Of a stretch of DNA of 64,000 nt, positions 27,581 through 37,084 are shown in pieces. Positions within the stretch are counted from its first letter, which is position 1. Each line of letters opens with the position of its first letter. The position numbers were made by a program, and so were the translations under genes. The notes beneath the pieces are model-generated. The model saw nothing but the letters and a program-made list of their open reading frames with translations, was not told the origin of the DNA and did no database searches. The DNA is from Cognataquiflexum rubidum (GTDB lineage: Bacteria > Bacteroidota > Bacteroidia > Cytophagales > Cyclobacteriaceae), in assembly GCF_022538115.1 (NCBI RefSeq), contig NZ_JAKZAL010000003.1:186001-250000 (forward strand), read 5' to 3'.

Positions 27581-27610
27581 CCATTGCGATACCTTCGCGT
27601 CCTTTGCGGT
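27581..27610 (-). repeat. Right iteron-like repeat of the GxxExxY unit
   Basis: Read on the minus strand it contains CGCAAAGG, CGCGAAGG and CGCAATGG at 9- and 11-base spacing, with a further AGCAATGG reaching the GxxExxY start. It is inverted relative to the left copy and lies only four bases from the arginase stop, so it replaces almost the whole spacer. Confidence 0.8.
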
Positions 27611-27614
27611 TAAA

Positions 27615-28565
27615 TCAAAAGTTATCCACCAATGACTTGGTAGTCGCTTCTAGAATGTCAAAGGCGTTTTCGGCCATCAGGTTTTCGGAATCTAGGGTAG
27701 GATTCACTTCGACGATTTCCCAACAGCAAACCCGCTTGTCTTTGATCAATTCTGTGTTGAGCTCAAGGGCTTCTTTTACAGTTAATCCATTGGCAACAGG
27801 CGTTCCGGTGCCCATAGAGATCGATGAATCCAAGCTGTCTACATCAAAGGAAATGTAGATCTGATCACAATCTCCAAGGATGCTGAGAGCTTCTGCTGCT
27901 ACTTTTGTAATGCCAAGGTTTCTGACTTCGTCTGTGGTGAAATTTTTGATCCCATATTTTTTGATCAGAAAATCCTCAGGTGCTTCTGTATCCCTTACGG
28001 AAATGAAGACAATATCTTCCGCCTTTATTTTTGGTGCGTCGCCGCCGATTTTTTTAATTTTTTCCCAATACTGAACTGTTTCTTCTGCAGGTTGATTGAC
28101 TTCGCAATCTCTGTTGTCGGTCTGAATGCACATCGCCAAAGGCATCCCGTGCATATTTCCCGATGGGGTGGTGTAAGGGGTGTGGAGGTCTGCATGTGCA
28201 TCTATCCAGATTACCCCAAGCCGTTTGTCAGGATGCGCAGCTTTTATTCCCATGATGGTGCCTGCGGCTGTGGAATGATCTCCCGCCAATATTATTGGAA
28301 AAAGCTTTTCCAATCTCAGCGATTCTATGGTGCTGTAGACATTTTTCAAAACCTGATAGACTCCATCGATGTATTTGGCATTTGGATGTTTGTTTCCTTT
28401 CCAAAGAAAATTGTTGGCATCAGGGACATGGATAGGATCGAATCTGGTAAAGAAATCCGAAGTTTTGTCCAAGCTGGCAATTTTGAGCGCATCGATACCA
28501 AGGCTTGCGCCTCTTGTTCCGGCGGCAATTTCCGATCGGACCTCGACCAATTTTATATCTCTCAT
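27615..28565 (-). CDS. rocF: Arginase family hydrolase
   Basis: A 316-residue ureohydrolase. The binuclear Mn motifs are present: AGDHSTAAG, VIWIDAHADLHTP and SFDVDSLDSSISMGTGTP, ending with the conserved substrate stretch WEIVEVNPTLDSEN. Arginase splits arginine to ornithine and urea; agmatinase or formimidoylglutamase are alternatives, but the spacing around GNMHGMP and NPTLD fits arginase best. It precedes the GxxExxY unit and argS on the same strand and is divergent from an amino-acid permease gene, which suggests a local arginine-use theme together with arginine decarboxylase further on. Confidence 0.85.
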   Translation of the reverse strand: MRDIKLVEVRSEIAAGTRGASLGIDALKIASLDKTSDFFTRFDPIHVPDANNFLWKGNKHPNAKYIDGVYQVLKNVYSTIESLRLEKLFPIILAGDHSTAAGTIMGIKAAHPDKRLGVIWIDAHADLHTPYTTPSGNMHGMPLAMCIQTDNRDCEVNQPAEETVQYWEKIKKIGGDAPKIKAEDIVFISVRDTEAPEDFLIKKYGIKNFTTDEVRNLGITKVAAEALSILGDCDQIYISFDVDSLDSSISMGTGTPVANGLTVKEALELNTELIKDKRVCCWEIVEVNPTLDSENLMAENAFDILEATTKSLVDNF

Positions 28566-28795
28566 AAAAGGTTTATTTGGGCTTTTCTCAATCTTTATTC
28601 AATTGAAGTGGCGCAAAAGTAGTCAAAAAATGGCTCAAAAACCATTTGAACGGATTGATTTGAGAAAGTCCGATCTTCCTAAAACAGGCATTTTCCCGAG
28701 GATGAATTTTTGGATCCAAAGGTTTTGGTGTTAATTCAATAATTCTGGTTTATTTCGGAAAATGATTTGAAAAATCAGAAAATCAGGCTTTGTCA

Positions 28796-30082
28796 ATGAG
28801 GATCAAAAATAAAATAGGCTGGAAAACTGCTTCAGGTTTGGTGATTGCCAACATGATCGGAACGGGGGTTTTTACCAGTCTGGGTTTTCAGGTCGCAGAC
28901 AGCCAAAACACCTGGAGCATCATCATCCTGTGGCTGATAGGGGGAATGATGGCATTTATCGGGGCATTTGTCTATGCCGAACTCGGTACGCATTTCAAGC
29001 AGTCGGGAGGCGATTATATATTTCTTTCGAGGACCATTCATCCCGCAGCAGGCTATCTCTATGCATGGATATCCCTGACGGTAGGTTTTTCTGCCCCGAT
29101 AGCCATTGCGGCTATGGCCATGGTGAAATACTGGGAGCCATTGATCGGTTTCCAAAACAGCCAAGCCATTGGCATGGCAGCTATTGTGATGATGGGTTTG
29201 TTTCATTCTTTTTCGGTGCATCACTCAGGTCTGGTTAACAATATCCTTACCGGTATCAAGTTGCTATTTGTTTTTGCGCTTTTGGGTTTGGGATTCGGAT
29301 ATGCTACTGTCCTGTCTGAAAGCAGTTTTGATTTCAGTTCTGCATGGAAGGGGGAGATTTTTGCTCCGGGATTTGCAGTTTCACTGATCTATGTTTTTTA
29401 TGCCTATACAGGATGGAATTCCGCAGCCTACATCGTAGAAGAGATAGACCAACCACGAAAAAACCTTCCTAATGCCTTGATCTCTGCGACCTTTCTCGTG
29501 ATGTTCGTTTATATATTGCTGCAATTGGTGTTTCTCAAGCACGCGTCTATTGCACAGTTGGAAGGAAAAGTCCAAGTCGCTACGCTGGCATTAGGAAATC
29601 TTTTCGGTACACAAGGCGTATTTTGGGTAAGTTTTTTCATTGGAATCCAACTTATTGCCACGATTAGCGGCTATACTTGGGTTGGGCCAAGGATTACCAA
29701 TGCGATGGCCAAAGAATATGCCTTTTGGAAACCATTGGCAATAGTCAACAAAAACGGGATTCCGGTCAGGGCCATCTGGTTCAATACCGGTGTGAGTCTG
29801 TTGTTGATGTTCAGCGGGTCTTTTGAGTCTATCTTGTTGTATGCTGGATTTGTGCTGCAAGTGATGGGTACCTTGACTATCGCTGCATCTCTCAGACTCA
29901 AAAGCAGGTCCGGATTCAAAAGTCCTTTCCGGCCTTATCTGCAATACATCTACATTCTTTTTAGCCTTTGGGTGATGGTTTTCATGGTTTATGACCGTCC
30001 AAAAGAAAGCCTTTTCGGATTGGGGATAATCTTTGTAGGTTATGTTCTCTTTCTTTTAGACAGAAAAACTCTTCAAATTTGA
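28796..30082 (+). CDS. APC superfamily amino-acid permease
   Basis: The ATG at 28796 gives 428 residues with about 12 hydrophobic segments. The family start is IGWKTASGLVIANMIGTGVFTSLGF, with the helix-1 GTG substrate site, and later SLIYVFYAYTGWNSAAYIVEEIDQPRKNLP, typical of APC transporters. It would carry amino acids into the cell using a proton or sodium gradient, or act as an exchanger; substrate not assignable. The next gene, an aminotransferase, begins four bases after its stop, suggesting joint use of an amino acid. It is divergent from arginase across a 230-base gap. Confidence 0.88.
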   Translation: MRIKNKIGWKTASGLVIANMIGTGVFTSLGFQVADSQNTWSIIILWLIGGMMAFIGAFVYAELGTHFKQSGGDYIFLSRTIHPAAGYLYAWISLTVGFSAPIAIAAMAMVKYWEPLIGFQNSQAIGMAAIVMMGLFHSFSVHHSGLVNNILTGIKLLFVFALLGLGFGYATVLSESSFDFSSAWKGEIFAPGFAVSLIYVFYAYTGWNSAAYIVEEIDQPRKNLPNALISATFLVMFVYILLQLVFLKHASIAQLEGKVQVATLALGNLFGTQGVFWVSFFIGIQLIATISGYTWVGPRITNAMAKEYAFWKPLAIVNKNGIPVRAIWFNTGVSLLLMFSGSFESILLYAGFVLQVMGTLTIAASLRLKSRSGFKSPFRPYLQYIYILFSLWVMVFMVYDRPKESLFGLGIIFVGYVLFLLDRKTLQI

Positions 30083-30086
30083 TTGA

Positions 30087-31235
30087 ATGACTCTTTTTTC
30101 AAAATTACCCGACGTAGGAACTACCATCTTTACAGTCATGTCGAAGTTGGCGACTGATTGCAATGCCATCAACCTGGCACAAGGCTTTCCGGGCTTTGAC
30201 TGCTATCCTTATCTCCATGACCTGGTGAATTATTATGTCAGTGAAGGATACAACCAATATGCGCCCATGAGCGGAGTGCCCATTTTTAAGCAGAGGATTG
30301 CTGAAAAAACCAGCAGGGTTTACGGCGTGGACTTCAAAGCAGAGTCAGAAGTCACTGTTGTCTCAGGTGCTACAGAAGCCCTTTTTGCCGCCGTGACAGC
30401 TGTGGTAAACAAAGGAGATGAGGTGATTTTGCTTGAACCTTGTTATGACAGTTATGCGCCCGCAGTGGTGTTAAATGGAGGAGTGCCGGTGTATGTGTCG
30501 CTTAGATTGCCGGATTTTTCTGTTGATTGGGACAAAGTAAAATCTGCCATCACTGACAAAACACGTCTTATCATGGTCAATACACCCCATAATCCCTGCG
30601 GCTACGTCTGGACCCAAAAGGATTTGGATACCCTGGCGGAGTTGATTCAGGACAGAGAAATCTATATTGTCAGTGACGAAGTATATGAGCATATCACTTT
30701 CGATGGCCGGGAGCATCTGCCCATGTTCAGTCATCCGGTGCTGAAAGAACGAACATTTGCCTGTGGCTCATTCGGAAAGACTTTTCATATCACCGGATGG
30801 AAAATCGGCTATTGTCTGGCACCCGAAAAATTGACTGCCGAATTCAGAAAAATCCACCAGTTTTTAACATTCAGCACTGCGACTCCTTTGCAGTACGCTT
30901 TGGCTGACTTCATGATGGAACCATCCAGATACCTGCACCTGAATGCATTTTATAACCGAAAGCGGGATCTATTTTGTAGGGGTTTGATGAAAACAGATTT
31001 TGAATTTACGCCTGCTCAGGGCAGTTTCTTTCAATTGGTTTCCTACGGCCATCTTTCTCAAGAATCTGACTACGATCTTGCCGTCAGGATGACCAAACAG
31101 CTGGGGGTTGCAAGTATCCCGGTTTCCGTTTTTTATCACGATAAAACCGACCACAAAATGCTGAGATTTTGCTTTGCCAAAGAAGATGAGGTTTTGGAAA
31201 AAGCATTGGAATTGTTGCAAGGTTCCATATTCTGA
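30087..31235 (+). CDS. Methionine-type aminotransferase (fold type I)
   Basis: A 382-residue aminotransferase. PLP lysine is K231 in GSFGKTFHITGWKIGY; INLAQGFPGFDC, YAPMSGVPIFKQRIAEK and NTPHNPCGYVW are standard. The DEVYEH block and the sequence as a whole resemble YbdL/kynurenine aminotransferase enzymes, which transaminate methionine and aromatic amino acids with 2-oxo acids. It lies four bases downstream of the permease gene and is probably translated from the same mRNA. No partner gene in methionine salvage is nearby, so the pathway is open. Confidence 0.85.
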   Translation: MTLFSKLPDVGTTIFTVMSKLATDCNAINLAQGFPGFDCYPYLHDLVNYYVSEGYNQYAPMSGVPIFKQRIAEKTSRVYGVDFKAESEVTVVSGATEALFAAVTAVVNKGDEVILLEPCYDSYAPAVVLNGGVPVYVSLRLPDFSVDWDKVKSAITDKTRLIMVNTPHNPCGYVWTQKDLDTLAELIQDREIYIVSDEVYEHITFDGREHLPMFSHPVLKERTFACGSFGKTFHITGWKIGYCLAPEKLTAEFRKIHQFLTFSTATPLQYALADFMMEPSRYLHLNAFYNRKRDLFCRGLMKTDFEFTPAQGSFFQLVSYGHLSQESDYDLAVRMTKQLGVASIPVSVFYHDKTDHKMLRFCFAKEDEVLEKALELLQGSIF

Positions 31236-31297
31236 TTGTTTTGGCTGCCTTGGTTTCAAATCAAAACAAGAATAAAAACGCAATCAAAAGTATCTCT

Positions 31298-33406
31298 TCA
31301 ATCTAATTTGGTAAACAAAATAGCGATAGAATGGGACTTGGTTTCGTAGGTTTTTGGAGTGTAGGTACCTGCTTCTGACCATAGACAAATGTCACATGGC
31401 CCGTCGAGACTGGTGTCCAACCACCTTTTCCAAAGAACAGTTTTTCCACCGATAGTTTGGGGGATTTCAAACTCTAGGTTTTGGTTGTAGGAATTGATCA
31501 GGTAATGCATCGCCATTTTTCCGTTGAGAGACATGATAGTCATGGCTATACTGAGTGAAGTAGGCGACCAATCGGGTTTGTTGAGTTTGACCCCATGCCA
31601 ATCGATCTTTGAATGGATAAGCAATTCCTTCAGGCTCATGTTGAAGGTGGATTGGGAGGTTTCCCTTAACAGACGTTTTTTGATCAGGATCTTTACAAAT
31701 CTGAAAATTTCTGCATTTTTTTCTACCAGATCCCAATTGAACCAGGTGAGTTCATTGTCTTGACAATAAGCATTGTTATTGCCCTGTTGGGTGTGGAGGA
31801 TTTCATCTCCCATCAAAAGCATGGGTGCTCCCAAGGACAATAAGGTGACCGTGAAAAAGTTTTTGATCTGCCGTTTTCGAATTGCCAATACCTCGGGATC
31901 GTCAGTCGGCCCTTCGACACCGCAATTCCAGCTGAGATTGTCATTGTGTCCGTCGCGGTTGTTTTCGCCGTTTGCAAAGTTGTGCTTGACATTATAGGAG
32001 ACAAGGTCATTCAAAGTAAACCCATCATGGCAAGTGACAAAGTTGATGCTTTGCTCCAATTCCCTGTTTTTGGACTCATACATGTCAGGGCTGCCGATCA
32101 GACGGGTTACAAAATGACCCACTTTTCCTTTGTCCCCTCTGAGAAAACTGCGGGCATCATCTCTGAATCTCCCGTTCCATTCCTTCCAGCTATCGCCGGT
32201 AAAGTTGCCTACCTGATACAGTCCCGAAGCATCCCAAGCCTCAGCTATCAGCTTGGAGCCTGCCAGGATCGGGTCAGATTCGATGTCCCAAAGGATCGGT
32301 GCGTTTTCGATGGGATTGCCCTTTTCATCTCTGGATAAAATAGAAGCCAAGTCAAACCTAAAGCCGTCCACATGCATGTCCCGCACCCAAAAGTGCAGAC
32401 TTGAGATAATCATCTTGCGAACTATTGCCTGGTTGGCATTCAGCGTATTACCTGTTCCTGAATAGTTTTTATACTTGGATCTATCATTGTCCAAGATGTA
32501 ATAGATACTGTTGTCTATTCCCCTGAAAGTATATGTCGGACCTTCCTCGTGGTTTTCCGATGTATGGTTAAATACCACATCCATGATCACTTCCAATCCT
32601 GCGCGGTGAAGGGCTTTGACCATATCCCTGAATTCATCCAACACTTTCAAGGGATTTTCCGGTTCGGTGCTGTATCCCTGATGCGGGGCAAAGAAAGAAA
32701 TCGGACTGTAACCCCAATAGTTGGATTTGCCCTCAGGGGCATCCTGTACATCAAACTGAAAGACCGGTAGCAGTTCTACGGCAGTGATACCGAGATCGAC
32801 GAGGTAGGGAATTTTTTCTATCAGCCCTGCAAAAGTTCCTCTTTTGTGTGGGGCAACTCCTGAGTTTGGATTCTTGGTGAATCCGCCGACATGCATTTCG
32901 TAAATGACAATGGATGAAAAAGCTTTCCTTGGATGGATATCACCTTCCCAATCATACAATCCCATGTCGACTATAACGCTTTTCAGGGACATGGCATCTG
33001 CTTTTCCGAATTTGCTGACTGCTTTCCTGTTAAATTGTTTGGGCATGGATACAGCCTTGGAGTAGGGGTCAAGCAATATTTTGGAAGAATCAAACCGGTG
33101 TCCAAGCATGGGTTCGAATGGACCGTGCACGCGGTAACCATAAAGCTGACCCGGCTTAACTCCGGCAACAAAAATATGCCAATAGTGGTAAGTTTTGTTT
33201 TTTGAAGCATCCAACCGGAAGGTTTGGATAGGTTCAATATCATCTACATGGTTGAAAAAAAGCAATTCCACCCAAAAGGCATTTTTAGAAAAAAGACAAA
33301 AATTGACTCCTTCGGGAGAAAAACTAGGACCTATGGGGAAGCTTTGGCCAACTGAAGTTGAATATGGGGTGATGGGTGTAGACATTGGGTTAATTTGTCT
33401 CAGCAT
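31298..33406 (-). CDS. glgX: Glycogen debranching enzyme
   Basis: A 702-residue GH13 enzyme with an N-terminal CBM48-like domain (GPSFSPEGVNFCLFSKNAFWVELLFF) and the catalytic core. The nucleophile Asp is in VDGFRFDLASIL, the acid Glu in LIAEAWDASGLYQVG and the transition-state Asp in VTCHDGFTLNDLVSYN, as in GlgX and isoamylase. It hydrolyses alpha-1,6 branches left after phosphorylase action. The ATGs at 33406 and 33385 are both possible starts. No other glycogen gene is in the window. It is convergent with the aminotransferase. Confidence 0.93.
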   Translation of the reverse strand: MLRQINPMSTPITPYSTSVGQSFPIGPSFSPEGVNFCLFSKNAFWVELLFFNHVDDIEPIQTFRLDASKNKTYHYWHIFVAGVKPGQLYGYRVHGPFEPMLGHRFDSSKILLDPYSKAVSMPKQFNRKAVSKFGKADAMSLKSVIVDMGLYDWEGDIHPRKAFSSIVIYEMHVGGFTKNPNSGVAPHKRGTFAGLIEKIPYLVDLGITAVELLPVFQFDVQDAPEGKSNYWGYSPISFFAPHQGYSTEPENPLKVLDEFRDMVKALHRAGLEVIMDVVFNHTSENHEEGPTYTFRGIDNSIYYILDNDRSKYKNYSGTGNTLNANQAIVRKMIISSLHFWVRDMHVDGFRFDLASILSRDEKGNPIENAPILWDIESDPILAGSKLIAEAWDASGLYQVGNFTGDSWKEWNGRFRDDARSFLRGDKGKVGHFVTRLIGSPDMYESKNRELEQSINFVTCHDGFTLNDLVSYNVKHNFANGENNRDGHNDNLSWNCGVEGPTDDPEVLAIRKRQIKNFFTVTLLSLGAPMLLMGDEILHTQQGNNNAYCQDNELTWFNWDLVEKNAEIFRFVKILIKKRLLRETSQSTFNMSLKELLIHSKIDWHGVKLNKPDWSPTSLSIAMTIMSLNGKMAMHYLINSYNQNLEFEIPQTIGGKTVLWKRWLDTSLDGPCDICLWSEAGTYTPKTYETKSHSIAILFTKLD

Positions 33407-33587
33407 GAATTTAGCGCCGAATTAAGCTTGTTTTTAAACGTGAAACAAGCAAATCCCCAATGCTGTTTACAAATACTTAGACATCTTTCTTTGGAGAAAA
33501 TTTCAGTTGGTATTGAAAGTCTTCCAATTTTACTCACCAAAAATTGATTTCCAGAACCATTAAGGGGAAAGGCAAGAAAAAAATAAA

Positions 33588-33608
33588 ACCCTATAAAAAT
33601 GATAGGGT
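33588..33608. promoter_or_regulatory. Inverted repeat upstream of gene at 33690
   Basis: Arms ACCCTAT (33588-33594) and ATAGGGT (33602-33608) enclose 7 bases. It lies 27 bases before a -7-like box and could be an operator or a weak terminator. The stretch 33407-33587 otherwise shows no gene. Confidence 0.35.
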
Positions 33609-33634
33609 AATTAGGATAATTAAAATCCGTCTTT

Positions 33635-33642
33635 TATATTTG
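33635..33642 (+). promoter_or_regulatory. Bacteroidota-type -7 box, TATATTTG
   Basis: TATATTTG is an exact match to the TAnnTTTG consensus, 48 bases before the ATG at 33690. A -33 TTG at the usual 19-base spacing is not evident, so the promoter call rests on one element. Confidence 0.45.
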
Positions 33643-33689
33643 AAGCATGGTTTTGAAAAAACCGCATTCCAATCAAAAATCATTATCCT

Positions 33690-34175
33690 ATGGCATCTCA
33701 AATCTCCACCCAACAAGCTCCAATTCAGGAATCATTCACTTTTCAGAGTGTTTCAAAAAGATCTGAAAATCTTACGAATCAGGTAAATCTAACCGAGATG
33801 ATTATGGCTTGTGATATGGTAGAACTGACAGGAATGGGCTCTTTTGATTTTCCAAATTACCCTGAAGCCAATAAAAGTTTTCAGGTGCTCTATTTCAGGC
33901 TTGCTTCAGATTTTGAAAGCCTCAAAGGTTTGTTTAACGGACTGATCAGCATCGGTCAGCCGAATGGTGTGATTCTGGAATTCGAAAAGGAATTGAACAC
34001 GTACACCTTGAAGTTTTACTCTTCCAATGAACCTGTGGTCTCAAGATATTTTTCAAAAATCACCAAGGTAATCTCTGAAGAAATCAGATTTAAAAAGATC
34101 CTCAAAAAAATAATCGAAAACCAAAAATCTTTTGAAGCTGAAGGCCAATTGCTTCGAAACGAGATCTTCGCATAA
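33690..34175 (+). CDS. Hypothetical protein, 161 residues
   Basis: I do not recognise this protein. It has no signal or membrane segment. The N-terminus is polar (STQQAPIQESFTFQSVSKRSENLTNQ); the middle has strands and helices (FQVLYFRLASDFESLKGLFNGL) and the C-terminus has a Lys/Ile-rich helix that could be coiled coil. The gene is clearly its own unit: an exact -7 box precedes it by 48 bases and a good hairpin terminator follows. Position between glgX and arginine decarboxylase gives no hint of its role. Confidence 0.7.
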   Translation: MASQISTQQAPIQESFTFQSVSKRSENLTNQVNLTEMIMACDMVELTGMGSFDFPNYPEANKSFQVLYFRLASDFESLKGLFNGLISIGQPNGVILEFEKELNTYTLKFYSSNEPVVSRYFSKITKVISEEIRFKKILKKIIENQKSFEAEGQLLRNEIFA

Positions 34176-34204
34176 CAGTTCTCTCTATATTAAATTTTAT
34201 TGTT

Positions 34205-34238
34205 AAGGGGAAAGTCCATGTGGATTTTCCCCTTTTTT
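34205..34238 (+). terminator. Rho-independent terminator after the 33690 gene
   Basis: AAGGGGAAAGTCCA (34205-34218) pairs with TGGATTTTCCCCTT (34221-34234) over 14 positions (one G-U), with a 2-base loop and a T-run directly following. It also shows why the next coding region cannot start upstream at 34220. Confidence 0.82.
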
Positions 34239-34306
34239 CATTTGATTTGCCGATTTTAAAAGCAAATTTTGTAGTCCGTTTTCAACTTAAACTTCTCCCA
34301 TTTGAA

Positions 34307-35701
34307 ATGAATAAATACATCGATCTGATCCAACAGACTTTTGACTTTCCCACCAAAGAATTTAAAGTAGAGAACAACGAGCTGCACTTCAACGGTGTCA
34401 ACCTCATGGAAATCATCAAAACCTATGGGACGCCTTTGAAGCTGACTTACCTTCCGAAGATTTCTGAAAACATTCAAAATGCGAAGACCTTTTTTGGGAA
34501 TGCGATCGAAAAGCATGACTATAAGGGGAAGTACACCTATTGCTATTGCACCAAGTCGTCACATTTCAGCTTTGTACTGAATGAAGCATTGAAAAACGAC
34601 ATCCATATAGAGACCTCTTCCACTTTTGACATTCCTTTGGTCAGGAATCTTTATGCCCAAGGATTGATTACAAAGGAGACCTTTATCGTATGTAACGGTT
34701 TCAAAAGACAGCTTTACAAGCAATATGTCACCGAATTACTCAATGATGGTTTTGTCAATTGTGTTCCCATTTTGGATAACCTTGGAGAGATCGATTATTA
34801 CTTGGAGCACGTCAAAGTTCCTTTCCAAGTGGGAATCAGGATTGCAGCAGATGAGGAACCAAAATTCGGTTTTTACACCTCAAGATTGGGTGTGAGGTAC
34901 AATGACATCATTTCTCTTTACGAAGAAAAAATCAAGGACAATCCCAATGTCAGTCTGAAGATGCTTCACTTTTTTCTCAACTCGGGGATCAAGGATACAG
35001 CTTACTATTGGTCTGAACTGACCCGATTTATCCAAAAATATGTAGACCTTAAGAAAGTGGCCCCTTCCTTGGATACCATGGATATCGGTGGAGGATGGCC
35101 GATCAAAACCAACGTGTTTTTTGACTATGACTACCAATACATGGCGGAGCAGATTGTCAAAAACATAAAATGGATGTGTGCCAAAAATCATACGGATGAA
35201 CCAAACATTTTCACCGAATTCGGTAGCTATACTGTGGGCGAAAGCGGAGCGGTGCTTTATTCAATTCTGGACGAAAAACTCCAAAATGATAAAGAACTTT
35301 GGTATATGATCGATGGCAGTTTCATCACGCAACTGCCTGACAGTTGGGGATTGAACCAAAAATACATCATGCTTGCCGTCAATAATTGGGAAGAAGAATA
35401 CCACAACATATCTCTCGGCGGGTTGACCTGCGACAGCATGGATTACTATAACTCAGAAGCCCATCAGTTCAACATTTACCTTCCAAAAATCGAAGAAGGT
35501 AAAAAACAATACATCGGATTTTTCCATACCGGAGCATATCAGGAATCTCTCGGAGGTTATGGAGGAATACAGCATTGCCTGATTCCGGCACCAAAGCATG
35601 TGATTATCGACAGGGAAGCAGATGGCAAGGTCAAGCATTGGCTTTTTGCCCCAGAGCAAACAAGCGATAGCATGATGAAAATACTCGGATATGAAAAATA
35701 A
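34307..35701 (+). CDS. speA: Arginine decarboxylase (biosynthetic, fold III PLP)
   Basis: The ATG at 34307 gives 464 residues, the length normal for the short Bacteroidota arginine decarboxylase. An upstream reading to 34220 starts inside a terminator and is rejected. The PLP lysine is in YCYCTKSSHFSFVL; the barrel and C-terminal domain carry DTMDIGGGWPI, FTEFGSYTVGESGA and GLTCDSMDYY, where the last is the catalytic Cys-Asp segment of the fold. The enzyme turns arginine into agmatine, the first step to putrescine and spermidine. The gene ends at a strong hairpin. Confidence 0.87.
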   Translation: MNKYIDLIQQTFDFPTKEFKVENNELHFNGVNLMEIIKTYGTPLKLTYLPKISENIQNAKTFFGNAIEKHDYKGKYTYCYCTKSSHFSFVLNEALKNDIHIETSSTFDIPLVRNLYAQGLITKETFIVCNGFKRQLYKQYVTELLNDGFVNCVPILDNLGEIDYYLEHVKVPFQVGIRIAADEEPKFGFYTSRLGVRYNDIISLYEEKIKDNPNVSLKMLHFFLNSGIKDTAYYWSELTRFIQKYVDLKKVAPSLDTMDIGGGWPIKTNVFFDYDYQYMAEQIVKNIKWMCAKNHTDEPNIFTEFGSYTVGESGAVLYSILDEKLQNDKELWYMIDGSFITQLPDSWGLNQKYIMLAVNNWEEEYHNISLGGLTCDSMDYYNSEAHQFNIYLPKIEEGKKQYIGFFHTGAYQESLGGYGGIQHCLIPAPKHVIIDREADGKVKHWLFAPEQTSDSMMKILGYEK

Positions 35702-35738
35702 AAAAAGGGGTGGTTTGCTGAAAACCACCCCTTTTTTA
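35701..35738 (+). terminator. Rho-independent terminator after arginine decarboxylase
   Basis: AAAAAAGGGGTGGTTT (35701-35716) pairs perfectly with AAACCACCCCTTTTTT (35722-35737); the hairpin begins at the last base of the stop codon. A/T runs on both sides allow it to act on either strand. Confidence 0.88.
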
Positions 35739-35832
35739 TTTCAATGTATATCGGTCTTCCGACTTCAATCTTCCTTCCCGACTGAAGTAAAATACTGGGG
35801 AATTGGCAAAAAATTGTATGTCCCTTGAGTTT

Positions 35833-36930
35833 TCAACCTTCTGCATGATCGACTTTTTCACCGTTGATTGTCATATAACTTCTCATACAATCCGCTGTCA
35901 TGCAGCTGTGAATAGGAAGAATTCCGATAAGATCTCCCACTTTAACTTTGGAGAGTAATTCGTCAGATGCCTTGATGATGCCGTGCTCCTGCGAAATACT
36001 TTTCAAAAATGAGCGCTGGGAAGGGATTTTCCATCCTTTTTCTGTCAGGTAGACCACCTCACCAAAATTCTTTCCGCCGTCCGCTTCAGTCAGTACATCT
36101 TTGGCAAGGTGCACACCACCACCGTGGATCAGGATTTCTTTTCTTTCTTTTTTGACATCGACTACAGGCACTGCCAAGGCCACCGCAACATCTTCTCTCG
36201 CACAACTTCCCAATGCCACCTGCATCATGTCATAAAACACAAAGTTACCGGGTCCAAGCTCATCAATATCTCCGAAATCTTCTATCACTGAACATCCTGG
36301 TGTATCCCCTGTCCTTGTAACAAGTTCCGGATATTCCGACCTGTATTTACTTTTCAGCATCCTCAGGGCAGCCCTGGTCTGCTCATAGATTTTGGGAATG
36401 TCTTTTTCATAGTAGGAGTGCCCGGCATGCAGGTAAAATCCCTTGAATTTGAGTTTGTCTGTGCTTTTGGCAATTCTCATGATAGATTCCATCAGTCCAA
36501 AGTCTGAAACTTCCACCCCTGTCCGTCCGTACCCGGCGTCGATTTCGATAAAAAAGCCGACCGGATTTTCAAGCTCTTTCGCAAGTTTTTCTGTCGTAGC
36601 TTCGTTGATAAGCTGGACTGAAAGAGACTGGGTTTTTGCAAGATCACTCAGTGTTTTTACTTCCAAGGGATTGAAAGGAAAAGCGATATGGATATTGTCC
36701 CATCCCTGCCCGCAAAAGTAAGCCGCCATTTTGATGGAGGAAACCGTGATTTCTCTGATGCCATATTCCATCGCCCATTTTCCAACAAGATGGGATTGAG
36801 GGGTTTTGAAGTGGGGAACGAGCTTTTTACCATGTCTTTTGGCCCTATCTGCCATTACCTGAAGATTGTGGCGGCAGATTTTTTCATCAAGCAAAAGGGT
36901 GGGTGAGGTGATACCGGAAAGAACAGACAT
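35833..36930 (-). CDS. D-threonine aldolase/D-serine dehydratase-like PLP enzyme
   Basis: A 365-residue protein of the alanine racemase N-terminal fold group. The PLP lysine is K42 in VPHFKTPQS; later FIEIDAGYGRTGVE and the C-terminal HSCMTADCM, where His and Cys would bind Zn or Mn, are the signature of the DSD1/D-threonine aldolase family. It would cleave or dehydrate D-3-hydroxy amino acids such as D-threonine or D-serine in the cytoplasm. It is divergent from the large heme protein gene; no functional partner is next to it. Confidence 0.87.
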   Translation of the reverse strand: MSVLSGITSPTLLLDEKICRHNLQVMADRAKRHGKKLVPHFKTPQSHLVGKWAMEYGIREITVSSIKMAAYFCGQGWDNIHIAFPFNPLEVKTLSDLAKTQSLSVQLINEATTEKLAKELENPVGFFIEIDAGYGRTGVEVSDFGLMESIMRIAKSTDKLKFKGFYLHAGHSYYEKDIPKIYEQTRAALRMLKSKYRSEYPELVTRTGDTPGCSVIEDFGDIDELGPGNFVFYDMMQVALGSCAREDVAVALAVPVVDVKKERKEILIHGGGVHLAKDVLTEADGGKNFGEVVYLTEKGWKIPSQRSFLKSISQEHGIIKASDELLSKVKVGDLIGILPIHSCMTADCMRSYMTINGEKVDHAEG

Positions 36931-37084
36931 GGGATTGATGGTTTTTGATTGGGATTTGAAAGTAGGGAAAATGCCCCAATCAAAAAATATTTCCCACAGC
37001 CGATCATCAAAATAATAGGAATGAACCTGACATTTTTGGTAAATTATGGCCTGTTTTAAAACCTATAATTCCCCATCCCAACCC

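Noticed and set aside
28630-28734. Short plus-strand reading frame of 34 codons before the permease gene
   Set aside because: Starts well (ATG) but no homology, promoter or terminator supports it, and it lies in the expected control region of two divergent genes.
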